64,000 nt of DNA from Nostoc linckia z4 (GTDB lineage Bacteria > Cyanobacteriota > Cyanobacteriia > Cyanobacteriales > Nostocaceae), in assembly GCF_002608075.1 (NCBI RefSeq), contig NZ_LAHA01000001.1:257013-321012 (forward strand), in the 5' to 3' direction. Within the stretch, counting starts at the first letter, position 1. Each line of letters begins with the position of its first letter. A program made the translations under genes and the position numbers. The notes beneath the pieces are model-generated. The model saw nothing but the letters and a program-made list of their open reading frames with translations. It was not told where the DNA came from and did not search any database. Of this stretch, positions 9,984-19,009 are shown in pieces.

Positions 9984-11483
9984 ATGAACTTCATATCAAT
10001 TTTCTATGGGCTTTTTTTGTTGAGTGTACTAGGAATTTACTGGTCTTTGGGACAACAAAAATGGCGATTGTGGACACTTTTAATTGCTAGTTTGGTTTTC
10101 TATGCATCTTTGCATATCCAGTACATTCCATTGATATTAGCATTGACTTTTATTAATTTTCGCTTGGGAGTAGAAATTGGCAAGAATACGTCGCTGGGGA
10201 AACATTCTTTTGACTGGCGAATTTCTAATGAAGAATGGCAATTTATTGAAAATGATTGGAATTCACGTCGTTTAAAGCTTTTGTGGTTAGGTATAGTTCT
10301 CAATGTTTTACTGTTATTGGGTTTCAAGTATACTGTTCCTTTATATAATTTTGTTTTTAACATCCAAACCAATCCCCAAGAAAATCCTTTTAAATTAATT
10401 GCTCCCTTAGGAATTTCATTTTTTACTTTTGAATGTATTGCTTATTTAATAGATGTTTATCGTGGCGCTCCAGCGACGGATAAGTTTTTGAAATTTGCTT
10501 CCTACAAATTATTTTTTGCAAAGCTGATTTCCGGCCCAATTACCCGCTACCACAACTTAGCAAATCAATTTAATACTCCACATTTACCTACCACTAATAA
10601 AGTGGCGGAAGGATTGTGGTTAATTGCTAGAGGGGCAGTAAAAAAAGGTATTTTGGCAGACCATTTGGGAGTTTTTGTTGATTTATGTTTTGGCAATCTC
10701 CAGCGAGCAGGTAGTACGGATTTGTGGTTAGCTACATTCGCCTACGGCTTACAGTTATATCTAGATTTCAACGGCTATGTAGACATCGCCCGTGGTAGTG
10801 CTTTACTTTTCGGGTTAGTTTTGCCTGAAAATTTTGATTTTCCTTATTTCAGCACCAGCATTGGAGAATTTTGGCGGCGCTGGCACATGACTTTAGGTGA
10901 TTGGCTGCGTAACTATATTTATTTTCCTTTGGGTGGCTCTCGCCGGGGTTTGACTCGCACCTGTGGGAATTTATTTATTGTGATGTTAATTGCTGGTATC
11001 TGGCATGGAGCGGCTTTAGGTTATGTAGTATGGGGCGTAATGCACGGAATAGCTCTAGTGGTTCATCGACTTACAGATGCAATTAGCGATCGCTTTGAAA
11101 AACTAGAACTTTTCTGGCAAAATCCTTTGGGTATATTTATAGCTTGGCTATTGACCCAACTGATGGTTTTTACCTCTTGGATTTGGTTTCGCTTACCTAA
11201 CCCCCAAGACTCTTTTTTAGTAACTCGACATCTTTGGGGTTATCCAGCTGACGCCCAATTTGCCCAAAAAGTCTATGTGGAAGCTTTAAATATGAGTCAA
11301 TACCAACTCGCTTGCGTGTTGATAACTTTAGCTATTCTCATGGCTATAGTCTACGCCTTTAACCGCATATTGAAGTTAGAGTTTAACTGGCCTGTGAAGC
11401 TTGTTTTTGTACCTTTATGCTTCTACGCAGTTTGGTTATTAGCTCCTGAAGGTAGCTTGCCATATATATACTTTGATTTTTAA
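9984..11483 (+). CDS. MBOAT family O-acyltransferase (AlgI-like)
   Basis: A 499-residue polytopic membrane protein of the membrane-bound O-acyltransferase family. Visible motifs are LAPLGISFFTFECIAYLID, the block EFWRRWHMTLGDWLRNYIYFPLGG around residues 295-320, and the catalytic-His motif GIWHGAALGYVVWGVMHG around residues 335-352. Alginate acetylation AlgI proteins and cellulose acetylation proteins share this layout. It lies 96 bases behind the SGNH-like gene, which would supply the second half of the acyl-transfer machinery. It is likely to move acyl groups across the inner membrane for exopolysaccharide or wall modification. Confidence 0.88.
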   Translation: MNFISIFYGLFLLSVLGIYWSLGQQKWRLWTLLIASLVFYASLHIQYIPLILALTFINFRLGVEIGKNTSLGKHSFDWRISNEEWQFIENDWNSRRLKLLWLGIVLNVLLLLGFKYTVPLYNFVFNIQTNPQENPFKLIAPLGISFFTFECIAYLIDVYRGAPATDKFLKFASYKLFFAKLISGPITRYHNLANQFNTPHLPTTNKVAEGLWLIARGAVKKGILADHLGVFVDLCFGNLQRAGSTDLWLATFAYGLQLYLDFNGYVDIARGSALLFGLVLPENFDFPYFSTSIGEFWRRWHMTLGDWLRNYIYFPLGGSRRGLTRTCGNLFIVMLIAGIWHGAALGYVVWGVMHGIALVVHRLTDAISDRFEKLELFWQNPLGIFIAWLLTQLMVFTSWIWFRLPNPQDSFLVTRHLWGYPADAQFAQKVYVEALNMSQYQLACVLITLAILMAIVYAFNRILKLEFNWPVKLVFVPLCFYAVWLLAPEGSLPYIYFDF

Positions 11484-11540
11484 TTCACTTTCTTGGGACA
11501 CAGCTGACCGTAGTTAATACCAATTTATGAGGTAGAAGTA

Positions 11541-11577
11541 AGGGTAGCACAGATGGCTGTGCTACCCTCTTGATTTT
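11541..11577 (+). terminator. Rho-independent terminator after the MBOAT gene
   Basis: A perfect 12-bp stem (AGGGTAGCACAG, 11541-11552; CTGTGCTACCCT, 11557-11568) with a four-base loop is followed a few bases later by six T. The same stem core recurs near 44305. Confidence 0.75.
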
Positions 11578-12040
11578 TTCTAATTCCTTGTAATTGAAAA
11601 CGGTTATAAGTTCTGGATTATCGATTCTTACAAGATATTTTTTATTAAATATTTTTAATTAAATTTGTAAACAAATGTAAAGTTAATAATGATGGAACGA
11701 ATGACCCACAGGTAAAAGAAAATCGAACCACAGAGGACACAGAGAACACCGAGGAATAAGAGTTAGAGAGATTTTTGCATCAGTGCTATGGGGGATAGAT
11801 TCCCGAAATTCGTTTAGTGTTTAAATCCCTTAAAGCCATACAAATTAATACTTTTGATGCTATTTGGGACTGCTATAAATCCAAAGAAAAACTTTACCTT
11901 TATGTGAGTTTATTCAACAAATATGTTACAGAATATTAAGCTACATCTCGCATCAAAGTAAATTCATGTAGACTTATTTCTACAGGTGAAAAACAAATTA
12001 ACCTGTTCAATTTTTAACAAAAAATAGCACTCATAAAACA
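11578..12040 (+). promoter_or_regulatory. psbA upstream region
   Basis: AT-rich leader of psbA. Near 11725-11760 is a short AGAGGACACAGAGAACACCGAGG repeat remnant. Close to the gene are two small inverted repeats: TGTAGAC/CTACA near 11967-11983 and ACAGGT (11982-11987) with ACCTGT (12001-12006). I cannot place -35/-10 boxes with confidence, and no strong ribosome-binding site precedes the ATG. Confidence 0.45.
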
Positions 12041-13123
12041 ATGACAACTACCTTACAACGGCGTTCTAACGCCAACGTATGGGATCGGTTTTGCGAGTGG
12101 ATCACCAGCACTGACAACCGCATTTATGTTGGTTGGTTCGGTGTATTGATGATTCCTACCCTGCTAGCCGCTACCGTTTGCTTCACAATCGCTTTCATCG
12201 CTGCTCCTCCTGTGGACATCGATGGTATCCGCGAGCCTGTTGCAGGTTCTTTGATCTACGGAAACAACATCATCTCTGGTGCAGTTGTTCCTTCTTCTAA
12301 CGCGATCGGTTTGCACTTCTACCCCATCTGGGAAGCAGCTTCCTTAGATGAGTGGTTGTACAACGGTGGCCCTTACCAGTTGGTAATTTTCCACTTCTTG
12401 CTCGGTTGCGCTTGCTACATGGGCCGTCAGTGGGAACTTTCTTACCGCTTAGGTATGCGTCCTTGGATCTGCGTAGCTTACAGCGCACCTCTAGCTTCCG
12501 CTACCGCAGTATTCTTGATCTACCCCATCGGTCAAGGTTCTTTCTCTGATGGTATGCCTCTGGGTATCTCCGGAACCTTCAACTTCATGATCGTGTTCCA
12601 AGCAGAACATAACATCTTAATGCACCCCTTCCACATGTTAGGTGTGGCTGGTGTATTCGGCGGTTCTTTGTTCTCCGCAATGCACGGTTCTTTGGTAACC
12701 TCTTCCTTGGTTCGTGAAACCACCGAAACCGAATCTCAAAACTACGGTTACAAGTTCGGTCAAGAAGAAGAAACCTACAACATCGTTGCTGCTCACGGTT
12801 ACTTCGGTCGCTTGATTTTCCAATACGCTTCCTTTAACAACAGCCGTTCCTTGCACTTCTTCTTAGCTGCTTGGCCTGTTGTTGGTATCTGGTTCACCGC
12901 TTTGGGTGTAAGCACAATGGCTTTCAACCTCAACGGTTTCAACTTCAACCAGTCCATCATTGACTCTCAAGGTCGCGTTATCAGCACTTGGGCAGATGTA
13001 ATCAACCGCGCTAACCTGGGTATGGAAGTAATGCACGAGCGTAACGCTCATAACTTCCCCTTAGACTTGGCTGCTGGTGATGTTGCTCCTGTAGCAATGA
13101 CCGCTCCTGCTATCAATGGCTAA
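12041..13123 (+). CDS. psbA: Photosystem II reaction-centre protein D1
   Basis: D1 binds the P680 chlorophylls, pheophytin, QB and the Mn4CaO5 cluster in the thylakoid membrane. The 360-residue sequence has every key residue at its standard number: Tyr161 (YZ), Asp170, Glu189, His190, His198, His215, Ser264, His332, Glu333, His337, Asp342 and Ala344 (C-terminal processing site). Residue 130 is Gln, the form classed as D1:1, the low-light or standard form; high-light forms carry Glu. Codons are strongly biased towards C-ending forms, unlike its neighbours, as expected for a very highly expressed gene. It is monocistronic and ends in a strong terminator. Confidence 0.99.
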   Translation: MTTTLQRRSNANVWDRFCEWITSTDNRIYVGWFGVLMIPTLLAATVCFTIAFIAAPPVDIDGIREPVAGSLIYGNNIISGAVVPSSNAIGLHFYPIWEAASLDEWLYNGGPYQLVIFHFLLGCACYMGRQWELSYRLGMRPWICVAYSAPLASATAVFLIYPIGQGSFSDGMPLGISGTFNFMIVFQAEHNILMHPFHMLGVAGVFGGSLFSAMHGSLVTSSLVRETTETESQNYGYKFGQEEETYNIVAAHGYFGRLIFQYASFNNSRSLHFFLAAWPVVGIWFTALGVSTMAFNLNGFNFNQSIIDSQGRVISTWADVINRANLGMEVMHERNAHNFPLDLAAGDVAPVAMTAPAING

Positions 13124-13143
13124 TACTCCAGTAATAGCTGAAT

Positions 13144-13176
13144 AAAAAGCGTCCCCTGAAAAGGGGGCGCTTTTTT
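13144..13176 (+). terminator. psbA terminator
   Basis: A GC-rich stem-loop (AAAAGCGTCCCC, loop TGAAAA, GGGGGCGCTTTT) runs into a T-tract 20 bases after the psbA stop codon. Confidence 0.9.
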
Positions 13177-13282
13177 GTTGGAATGTAATGTTAAAAAGAA
13201 GAATTCAGAATTCAGAATTCAGAATGGTAACCGCTGCGCTAATCGAATCAATTAGTGGGGGATTTGGATAAAAGTCACTGTA

Positions 13283-13467
13283 TGCTCAATACTTGTCGGT
13301 TAAGGGGGAAAGGGAAAGGGGAAAAGGGAAAGAAAAAACCTTTAACCCTTACCCTTTAACCCCTTCGGGGTTCGCCAGTCGCTCATGGGGGAAACCCCCA
13401 AGACCGCGCTGGCTCACCTTTTCCCCAAACCAAATTCCAGTTTAAAATCCTTAACCGAGCAGTATTG
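13283..13467. mobile_element. MITE-like palindromic element upstream of corA
   Basis: This 185-bp non-coding block begins with CAATACTTGTCGGTTAAGG (13283-13301) and ends with CCTTAACCGAGCAGTATTG (13449-13467), which match as inverted repeats at 17 of 19 positions. Inside are GGGAAAGGG-type runs and, at 13375-13415, a hairpin with GGGG/CCCC arms in a CCAG...CTGG frame. Small size, terminal inverted repeats and no ORF fit a miniature inverted-repeat element. I see no clear target duplication. Confidence 0.55.
13423..13467 (+). repeat. Left arm of 45-bp inverted repeat around corA
   Basis: These 45 bases are the exact reverse complement of 14469-14513. The arm ends 5 bases before the corA start codon and overlaps the right end of the MITE-like element. 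Confidence 0.9.
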
Positions 13468-13472
13468 ACTGT

Positions 13473-14453
13473 ATGCTAATTCTTCTTACCTTTTCTCAGA
13501 ATCAGCTAGATTTATTTTCCAGTAGGGATATTGATACGGTACTCCAAAGAATTGATAGTTCTCAGAATATTTGGTTGCGTTGTGTTAATTTCCGCGATCG
13601 CGCTGGAACTGGTAGAATTATCAATCACTTTGGTTTGAATCCATCTCGTGTGAACATGGTTTTCAACCATACACCTACAGGAATGGACGAAGATACAGAA
13701 GATTGTTTATTTGATAATTATGAAATTTTAACTGCTCAATTAAAAAATCGAGAGTTTGAAGTAGCACGCGGTACTATTGTGCTGGGCAAGAATTTTATCA
13801 TCACCTTTGAAATTACTGAAGTCAAAATATTTAATGTACTCACTAACAATCTGCAAAAGCGAAATATAGACCTAGAAAAATCGGGAATTGACTATCTTTT
13901 TTATCTGATTTTTAATGATATTTTAAATAATTACCATACTGTATTTGAATACATTTCTAGAAAACTTGATGATTTAGAAGATGAAGTTTTAGGAAATTTG
14001 GGTGATGAATCAACATACCACAAAATAGCTAGCATGAGGCAATCCACTCGTTTTGGGCGTCGTAATTTTCAAAGCATTAAGTCACTTTTAATGATGATGA
14101 ATTACGAAGATTTCCAATGGATTTCTCAGCCAGTAAAGGCATTATTTAATCAAGAATTTGTGCATCACATAGATAATCTCTGGCAAGAATATCAAAGTCT
14201 GAGAATCTGGATGTCAGAATTAATGGAAATTCAACGTGATAATATTGCCAGTGAAACTAGCGAACGAATTAACCGCTTAACTATCCTATCGGCGGTATTC
14301 TTACCAATCACCTTTATTGCTGGTGTTTATGGGATGAACTTCAAGTATATGCCTGAATTAGAGCAACCTTGGGGTTATCCAGCCGCCATTGCTGTCATGG
14401 CTTTCATTGTGATTGGTAGTATTGTTTATGCGAAGAAAAAACGTTGGTTGTAG
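13473..14453 (+). CDS. corA: CorA-type magnesium/divalent-cation transporter
   Basis: A 326-residue protein of the CorA family, pentameric channels that bring Mg2+ (and Co2+ or Ni2+) across the inner membrane. The N-terminal part is a soluble alpha/beta domain, followed by long helices (about residues 140-255). Two C-terminal membrane segments surround the signature YGMNF (about residue 288) and the loop MPELEQPWGYP. The protein ends with a basic KKKRW tail, typical of the family. The ATG at 13473 has no obvious ribosome-binding site because the 45-bp repeat ends five bases before it; a later start cannot be excluded. Confidence 0.9.
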   Translation: MLILLTFSQNQLDLFSSRDIDTVLQRIDSSQNIWLRCVNFRDRAGTGRIINHFGLNPSRVNMVFNHTPTGMDEDTEDCLFDNYEILTAQLKNREFEVARGTIVLGKNFIITFEITEVKIFNVLTNNLQKRNIDLEKSGIDYLFYLIFNDILNNYHTVFEYISRKLDDLEDEVLGNLGDESTYHKIASMRQSTRFGRRNFQSIKSLLMMMNYEDFQWISQPVKALFNQEFVHHIDNLWQEYQSLRIWMSELMEIQRDNIASETSERINRLTILSAVFLPITFIAGVYGMNFKYMPELEQPWGYPAAIAVMAFIVIGSIVYAKKKRWL

Positions 14454-14468
14454 TGTTTAGTTGATTAG

Positions 14469-14513
14469 CAATACTGCTCGGTTAAGGATTTTAAACTGGA
14501 ATTTGGTTTGGGG
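14469..14513 (-). repeat. Right arm of 45-bp inverted repeat around corA
   Basis: Exact reverse complement of 13423-13467, starting 15 bases after the corA stop. It is followed by GGGAAAGGG/CCTTTCCCC tracts and a small hairpin (GACTTCTCTTAGAAGTC) near 14562-14578. Confidence 0.9.
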
Positions 14514-14598
14514 GAAAGGGAAAATACCAAACCTTTCCCCCTTTCCCCTTCCCCTTTTCCCGACTTCTCTTAGAAGTCTATTGTTGACTGTTAAAAAA

Positions 14599-16314
14599 CT
14601 AAAACAAAAAATATCTTTGGGTCATTGGTAAAGCTGTTGCAGGTTCACAAGTCAGTAAATTACCATCCGCCCAGACTTCGTAGGTTTCTGGGTCAACTTC
14701 AATTTTAGGTAGCGCATCATTCAGCTTCATATCTTGCTTACTCAATTGGCGGGTTTGGGAAACTGCAACTGCTGTTTTGCGTAAACCCAACTGTGTAGGA
14801 ATTTCCCTTTCTAAAGCCGCCTGGGAAACAAAAGTTAGTGATGTGGCGTTCTTCGCACCTGCAAAACTACCAAACATCGGTCGCATGTGTACTGGTTGGG
14901 GTGTGGGAATACTGGCGTTAGCGTCGCCCATTTGCGACCAGGCAATCATTCCGCCTTTAATGACTATTTCTGGCTTGACGCCAAAAAATGCCGGACGCCA
15001 TAAGCACAGATCTGCTAATTTTCCCTCTTCCACAGAACCGACATATTCAGCAATTCCGTGGGCGATCGCTGGATTAATAGTATACTTAGCAACATATCTT
15101 TTTGCCCTAAAGTTATCTGCTGCTTGCTGAATTCCTTGTGGGTTGAGAGTTCCGCGTTGCACCTTCATTTTATGAGATGTCTGCCAAGTGCGAATTATTA
15201 CCTCTCCTACCCTACCCATTGCCTGAGAATCAGAAGATATCATACTAAATGCACCTAAGTCATGCAAAATATCTTCAGCTGCTATGGTTTCTCGGCGGAT
15301 GCGAGACTCAGCAAAAGCCACATCTTCAGCGATGGCTGGGTCTAGGTGATGACATACCATCAACATATCCAAGTGTTCGTCTAAGGTATTGAGGGTATAA
15401 GGACGGGTGGGGTTAGTGGAAGATGGTAAAACGTTGGCTTGGCCGCAAACTTTGATGATATCTGGTGCGTGTCCGCCACCTGCACCTTCAGTGTGGTAGG
15501 TGTGGATCACACGATTCTTAAACGCGGCGATGGTATCTTCCACAAATCCGGCTTCGTTGAGGGTATCAGTATGAATAGCCACTTGCACATCATATTCATC
15601 AGCAACGCCAAGACAAGTATCAATGGCTGCGGGGGTCGTTCCCCAGTCTTCATGTAGCTTTAACCCCATTGCACCGGCGGTTACTTGTTCTACAAGTCCT
15701 TGGGGTTGACTGGCGTTTCCTTTACCCAAAAATCCTAAGTTAATGGGAAAAGCATCAGCGGCTTGCAGCATCCGATAAATATTCCAAGGGCCTGGGGTGC
15801 AGGTAGTGGCGTTTGTGCCGGTAGCGGGGCCAGTACCGCCGCCAATCATCGTAGTGACACCAGAAGCGATCGCCACTTCAATTTGTTGGGGACAAATAAA
15901 ATGAATATGGGCGTCAATACCACCAGCAGTGAGAATCATTCCTTCTCCTGCTAAAGCTTCAGTGCCAGGGCCAATAATAATATCTATATTATTTTGAATA
16001 TAAGGATTTCCGGCTTTACCAATTTTGAAAATTTTGCCATCTTTAATGCCGATATCTGCTTTAACGATACCCCACCAATCGAGGATTAAAGCATTAGTAA
16101 TTACTAAATCTACAGCCCCATCAGCATTAGAAATAGGAGATTGTCCCATGCCATCTCGAATAACTTTTCCGCCGCCGAATTTAACTTCATCGCCGTAGGT
16201 GGTGAAATCTTGTTCGACTTCGATAAATAATTCTGTGTCTGCAAGTCGGATTTTGTCTCCGACAGTGGGGCCATAGGTTTCGGCGTAGGCGCGGCGGGAC
16301 ATTCTGTAAGGCAT
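14599..16314 (-). CDS. ureC: Urease subunit alpha (catalytic)
   Basis: UreC carries the dinuclear nickel site that hydrolyses urea to ammonia and carbamate. Motifs seen: HIHFICPQQ (Ni ligands), [27 protein letters not shown] with the carbamylated lysine at Lys219, and the flap MVCHHLDP with the catalytic His. The open frame extends 75 codons further upstream into repeat DNA, but family proteins start at [16 protein letters not shown], so I choose the ATG at 16314 (571 residues, the usual length). The accessory genes ureE, ureF and ureG are not in this window. Confidence 0.97.
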   Translation of the reverse strand: MPYRMSRRAYAETYGPTVGDKIRLADTELFIEVEQDFTTYGDEVKFGGGKVIRDGMGQSPISNADGAVDLVITNALILDWWGIVKADIGIKDGKIFKIGKAGNPYIQNNIDIIIGPGTEALAGEGMILTAGGIDAHIHFICPQQIEVAIASGVTTMIGGGTGPATGTNATTCTPGPWNIYRMLQAADAFPINLGFLGKGNASQPQGLVEQVTAGAMGLKLHEDWGTTPAAIDTCLGVADEYDVQVAIHTDTLNEAGFVEDTIAAFKNRVIHTYHTEGAGGGHAPDIIKVCGQANVLPSSTNPTRPYTLNTLDEHLDMLMVCHHLDPAIAEDVAFAESRIRRETIAAEDILHDLGAFSMISSDSQAMGRVGEVIIRTWQTSHKMKVQRGTLNPQGIQQAADNFRAKRYVAKYTINPAIAHGIAEYVGSVEEGKLADLCLWRPAFFGVKPEIVIKGGMIAWSQMGDANASIPTPQPVHMRPMFGSFAGAKNATSLTFVSQAALEREIPTQLGLRKTAVAVSQTRQLSKQDMKLNDALPKIEVDPETYEVWADGNLLTCEPATALPMTQRYFLF

Positions 16315-16346
16315 ATTTTTAGTAATGGAGGTTAAGATTGAGTTTA

Positions 16347-16387
16347 AACGCAAAGGAGCGCAAAGGTAAGCGCAAAGGTTCGCAGAG
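16347..16387 (+). repeat. Left inverted repeat of GxxExxY cassette
   Basis: This arm, made of CGCAAAGG-type units, matches the reverse complement of 16767-16807 at 32 of 41 positions with no gaps. It lies 33 bases from the ureC start codon. Confidence 0.8.
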
Positions 16388-16388
16388 G

Positions 16389-16766
16389 ATGGATGAGAAT
16401 AATTTGAGTGGGGTGATAATTGGTTGTGGGATGCGAGTGCATACAGCGTTGGGGCCGGGTTTGTTAGAGTCAGCTTATGAGGAGTGTTTGTATTACGAAT
16501 TGAGAAAGAAGGGGTTAAATGTTGGTAAGCAAGTTCCATTACCGCTTATTTATGAAGAGGTGAAATTAGATTGTGTTTATCGATTATATTTAATAGTTGA
16601 AGATCGAGTAATTATTGAGGTTAAGTCTGTAGAATCCATCAACCCAATTCACTCCGTACAACTTTTAACTTATCTCAAATTAACTAATTGTAAACTCGGT
16701 CTTATTCTCAACTTTAACGTTCTCCACCTCAAAGAAGGCATTAAACGTGTGGCAAACAAACTCTAA
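16389..16766 (+). CDS. GxxExxY family protein, predicted nuclease fold with altered active site
   Basis: A 125-residue protein with the family signature [17 protein letters not shown] (Gly-x-x-Glu-x-x-Tyr) and the C-terminal part of a PD-(D/E)XK fold: VIIEVKSVE and then [10 protein letters not shown]. The usual acidic residue of the strand before it (commonly Tyr-Arg-x-Asp-Leu) is replaced: here the segment reads YRLYLIVED, so catalysis may be lost. The frame opens with a TTG at 16338 inside the repeat arm; the ATG at 16389 is the sensible start. The gene runs opposite to the urease genes and is bounded by inverted repeats. The biological role of the family is not established. Confidence 0.85.
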   Translation: MDENNLSGVIIGCGMRVHTALGPGLLESAYEECLYYELRKKGLNVGKQVPLPLIYEEVKLDCVYRLYLIVEDRVIIEVKSVESINPIHSVQLLTYLKLTNCKLGLILNFNVLHLKEGIKRVANKL

Positions 16767-16807
16767 CTCCGCGTACCTCCGCGTTTACCTCAGCGTCCCT
16801 TTGCGTT
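16767..16807 (-). repeat. Right inverted repeat of GxxExxY cassette
   Basis: Partner of 16347-16387 (32 of 41 positions complementary). It begins at the stop codon of the GxxExxY gene and lies 28 bases from the stop of the DUF1349 gene. Confidence 0.8.
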
Positions 16808-16835
16808 AAAAAATCAATTAACTCATAACTATTCC

Positions 16836-17378
16836 TTAAAAACTACGAATTTGCAAATTTTCAAACCTCATCTGAAAACCATTTCCTTCAGGTGAGGCAC
16901 ACATCACACCGACATTTAATGTTTCCACTGGAGTCAAATAAGCAAGTCGCAGCATTGTATACTCACTTCCATTCAAAGAGTATTCCACCTCTATTGCTGT
17001 GCCGCGTCGAGTTACACGTATCCAAATTGCAGAAGAATTTTGCGGCACTGGAATAACAGACCAATCTGAGTAATTACGCGTCACTACTGCGCTAATTTGT
17101 TGCACGCCATCCACAAATTCAATGCCACATTTTAACCAATTAAATTCATCTGAACGTACCATCAAGCCGGCTTGATCGTATAAATCGTGATACTGTCCAG
17201 TCACTTTAACTTCTGCAATAAAGTCACCTTCAATTGTTTGATAAAAAAAGTGACCGTTATCTCTTATAAAACCGTAGTGAGTTTCCCGCCAAAAATCTGT
17301 TTTTGCCCCAGAAGTAACAGCGATCGCTTCATCTTTTACTTCCCAAACAGGCGGCTCATTATACCATTCCATTTGCAT
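16836..17378 (-). CDS. DUF1349 (concanavalin A-like) protein in the urease cluster
   Basis: A 180-residue protein of the DUF1349 family, predicted to form a concanavalin A-like beta sandwich. Visible segments are TDFWRETHYGFIRDNGHFFYQ, YDQAGLMVRSDEFNWLKCGIEFVDG, SDWSVIPVP and MCASPEGNGFQMRFENL. It starts only two bases after ureB, so the two are almost certainly co-transcribed and translationally coupled. It has no signal peptide. A carbohydrate-binding or accessory role is possible; the link with urease is contextual only. Confidence 0.85.
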   Translation of the reverse strand: MQMEWYNEPPVWEVKDEAIAVTSGAKTDFWRETHYGFIRDNGHFFYQTIEGDFIAEVKVTGQYHDLYDQAGLMVRSDEFNWLKCGIEFVDGVQQISAVVTRNYSDWSVIPVPQNSSAIWIRVTRRGTAIEVEYSLNGSEYTMLRLAYLTPVETLNVGVMCASPEGNGFQMRFENLQIRSF

Positions 17379-17380
17379 AA

Positions 17381-17686
17381 TTATAGAGAACCGTTAATTT
17401 TAGCGTTGAAACCGTAGACTTGGCGACTACCAACCAAAGGCACTAATGTGATTTCTTTTTCATCCCCAGGTTCAAATCTAACTGCCGTGCCTGCGGGGAT
17501 ATCGAGACGCATTCCTCGCGCTTGTTCTCTGTTAAAATTTAAGGCTGCGTTAACTTCGTAAAAGTGAAAATGGGAACCGACTTGTATGGGGCGATCGCCT
17601 GTATTTGAAACTTGTAATTTAATAATAGGACGACCAGAATTTAGTTCAATTTCACCTTCTGGTGGAATAATTTCTCCAGGAATCAT
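17381..17686 (-). CDS. ureB: Urease subunit beta
   Basis: A 101-residue structural subunit that packs with UreA and UreC in the urease trimer. It begins [16 protein letters not shown] and contains the family blocks [31 protein letters not shown] and [12 protein letters not shown]. It lies 18 bases behind ureA and two bases ahead of the DUF1349 gene, in operon order ureD-ureA-ureB. Confidence 0.97.
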   Translation of the reverse strand: MIPGEIIPPEGEIELNSGRPIIKLQVSNTGDRPIQVGSHFHFYEVNAALNFNREQARGMRLDIPAGTAVRFEPGDEKEITLVPLVGSRQVYGFNAKINGSL

Positions 17687-17704
17687 AATTAATTTATTTC
17701 CAAA

Positions 17705-18007
17705 TTAACGAATTGGATTATGTACAGTCACTAACTTTGTGCCATCAGGAAAAGTTGCTTCTACTTGCACTTCATTTACCATTTCTGGTATTCCTTGCAT
17801 CACATCATCCCGTGTTAACAAAGTTGTGCCATAACTCATTAATTCAGCTACAGTTTGCCCATCTCTCGCACCCTCTAAAATAGCAGCCGAAATATAAGCA
17901 ACAGCTTCCGGATAATTCAATTTCAAACCCCTTTCTTTACGTCTTTCTGCTAATAAAGCAGCAGTAAAAATCAATAGCTTATCTTTTTCTTGTGGCGTCA
18001 ATTGCAT
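17705..18007 (-). CDS. ureA: Urease subunit gamma
   Basis: A 100-residue protein beginning [14 protein letters not shown], with [15 protein letters not shown] and the closing [14 protein letters not shown], the standard UreA pattern and length. It is the smallest urease subunit and lies 21 bases downstream of ureD. Confidence 0.97.
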   Translation of the reverse strand: MQLTPQEKDKLLIFTAALLAERRKERGLKLNYPEAVAYISAAILEGARDGQTVAELMSYGTTLLTRDDVMQGIPEMVNEVQVEATFPDGTKLVTVHNPIR

Positions 18008-18028
18008 TCTTTCCTCCCTCGCGGCGGT

Positions 18029-18868
18029 TCAAACTTGCCAAACTCTTGGTATACATTTACCACGATTCAAAAAATAAACTCGTAGCAACTGCCAAACTTC
18101 AATAAACCAGTTTCTCACCTCAGATGTAGAATCACCGCGATATCGACACAATAATCCATGTTGTAATCGGCTAACACCAGCTTCACTCACTCCATTAGCT
18201 AAAATTCTGATTTTTTCTATAATTTCTGGTGCAACTGCACCACCAAGCCAAACTAGACTACCGATTATTGGCTTTCCCGCCAACCCGTGAAAACTGTAAA
18301 AAATTTCCTCACTAGCTGGTAACCATTGGCGGTCTATCCACAACGGGACACCTTGTTGCCAAATTTCAGTATGCGATCGCCATTCTCCCCGATCAAATTT
18401 TTCTCCTCTAGCACTGCGACCAAAGCGGGTAATTTCCCACCCTAAAAAGTTAGCCCCGGTTGCTAATTCTACCCGTAAATCTTGCTGATAAATCGCACCG
18501 TTAAATAAAATTGTTTCTTGGGGTAACCATTCTAAACAAGCGCCAGTCTCAACTTGTATCTGGATTTTTTGCCTAGCTTGTAAACCATTACTGCGATATA
18601 TCTTACTAGCTGCTGCTGTAGTGATTAAAGCCTCTGTATGAGGTTCGAGATGGATATTAGAGGATAAGCGATCGCCCCCCACAACTCCCCCGGCTGTGTG
18701 TAAAATTACGCTATGACAAACTTTTGACCCTTCTGGATAAAATGGGCGTTGCACCTTCAAGGGTGCTTGCTGGTGAGTGTAAATTAATTGCGTTGCGTTG
18801 TGGCGATGGGCATAAACTAAATTCAGTTTGCCATGCCAACCTTCTGTAATTTCTGGGTTACAAGTCAT
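18029..18868 (-). CDS. ureD: Urease accessory protein UreD
   Basis: UreD is part of the UreD-UreF-UreG complex that delivers nickel to apo-urease in the cytoplasm. The 279-residue sequence shows HTAGGVVGGDRLSSNIHLEPHTEALITTAAASKIYRS, then LEWLPQETILFNGA and GREITRFGRSARGE-like (here WEITRFGRSARGE). It is the first gene of the urease cluster; its ATG at 18868 follows about 140 bases of non-coding sequence, where the operon promoter should lie. Confidence 0.95.
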   Translation of the reverse strand: MTCNPEITEGWHGKLNLVYAHRHNATQLIYTHQQAPLKVQRPFYPEGSKVCHSVILHTAGGVVGGDRLSSNIHLEPHTEALITTAAASKIYRSNGLQARQKIQIQVETGACLEWLPQETILFNGAIYQQDLRVELATGANFLGWEITRFGRSARGEKFDRGEWRSHTEIWQQGVPLWIDRQWLPASEEIFYSFHGLAGKPIIGSLVWLGGAVAPEIIEKIRILANGVSEAGVSRLQHGLLCRYRGDSTSEVRNWFIEVWQLLRVYFLNRGKCIPRVWQV

Positions 18869-18977
18869 TTATCGATAAAATATTAAATCTCAAATCAAGA
18901 CGCTAATAAAATCTTAATGTCTTCACTTGAGATTTATAGCAGATTTAAGTTATTCAAACACAAAAGCTAACTCTGTT

Positions 18978-19009
18978 TTCATTCTGAATTCTGAATTCTG
19001 AATTCTGTT
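18978..19009. repeat. (CTGAATT)n tandem repeat
   Basis: Three to four copies of the heptamer CTGAATT lie between ureD and the methyltransferase gene. The same family recurs in the opposite orientation as GAATTCA at many places in the window. Confidence 0.85.

Noticed and set aside
12041..13123. psbA as a high-light D1:2 form
   Set aside because: Residue 130 is Gln, and the high-light forms have Glu at this position.
16315..16539. N-terminal extension of ureC (75 codons)
   Set aside because: It crosses the GxxExxY cassette on the other strand and has no similarity to UreC, which starts at MPYRMSRR.
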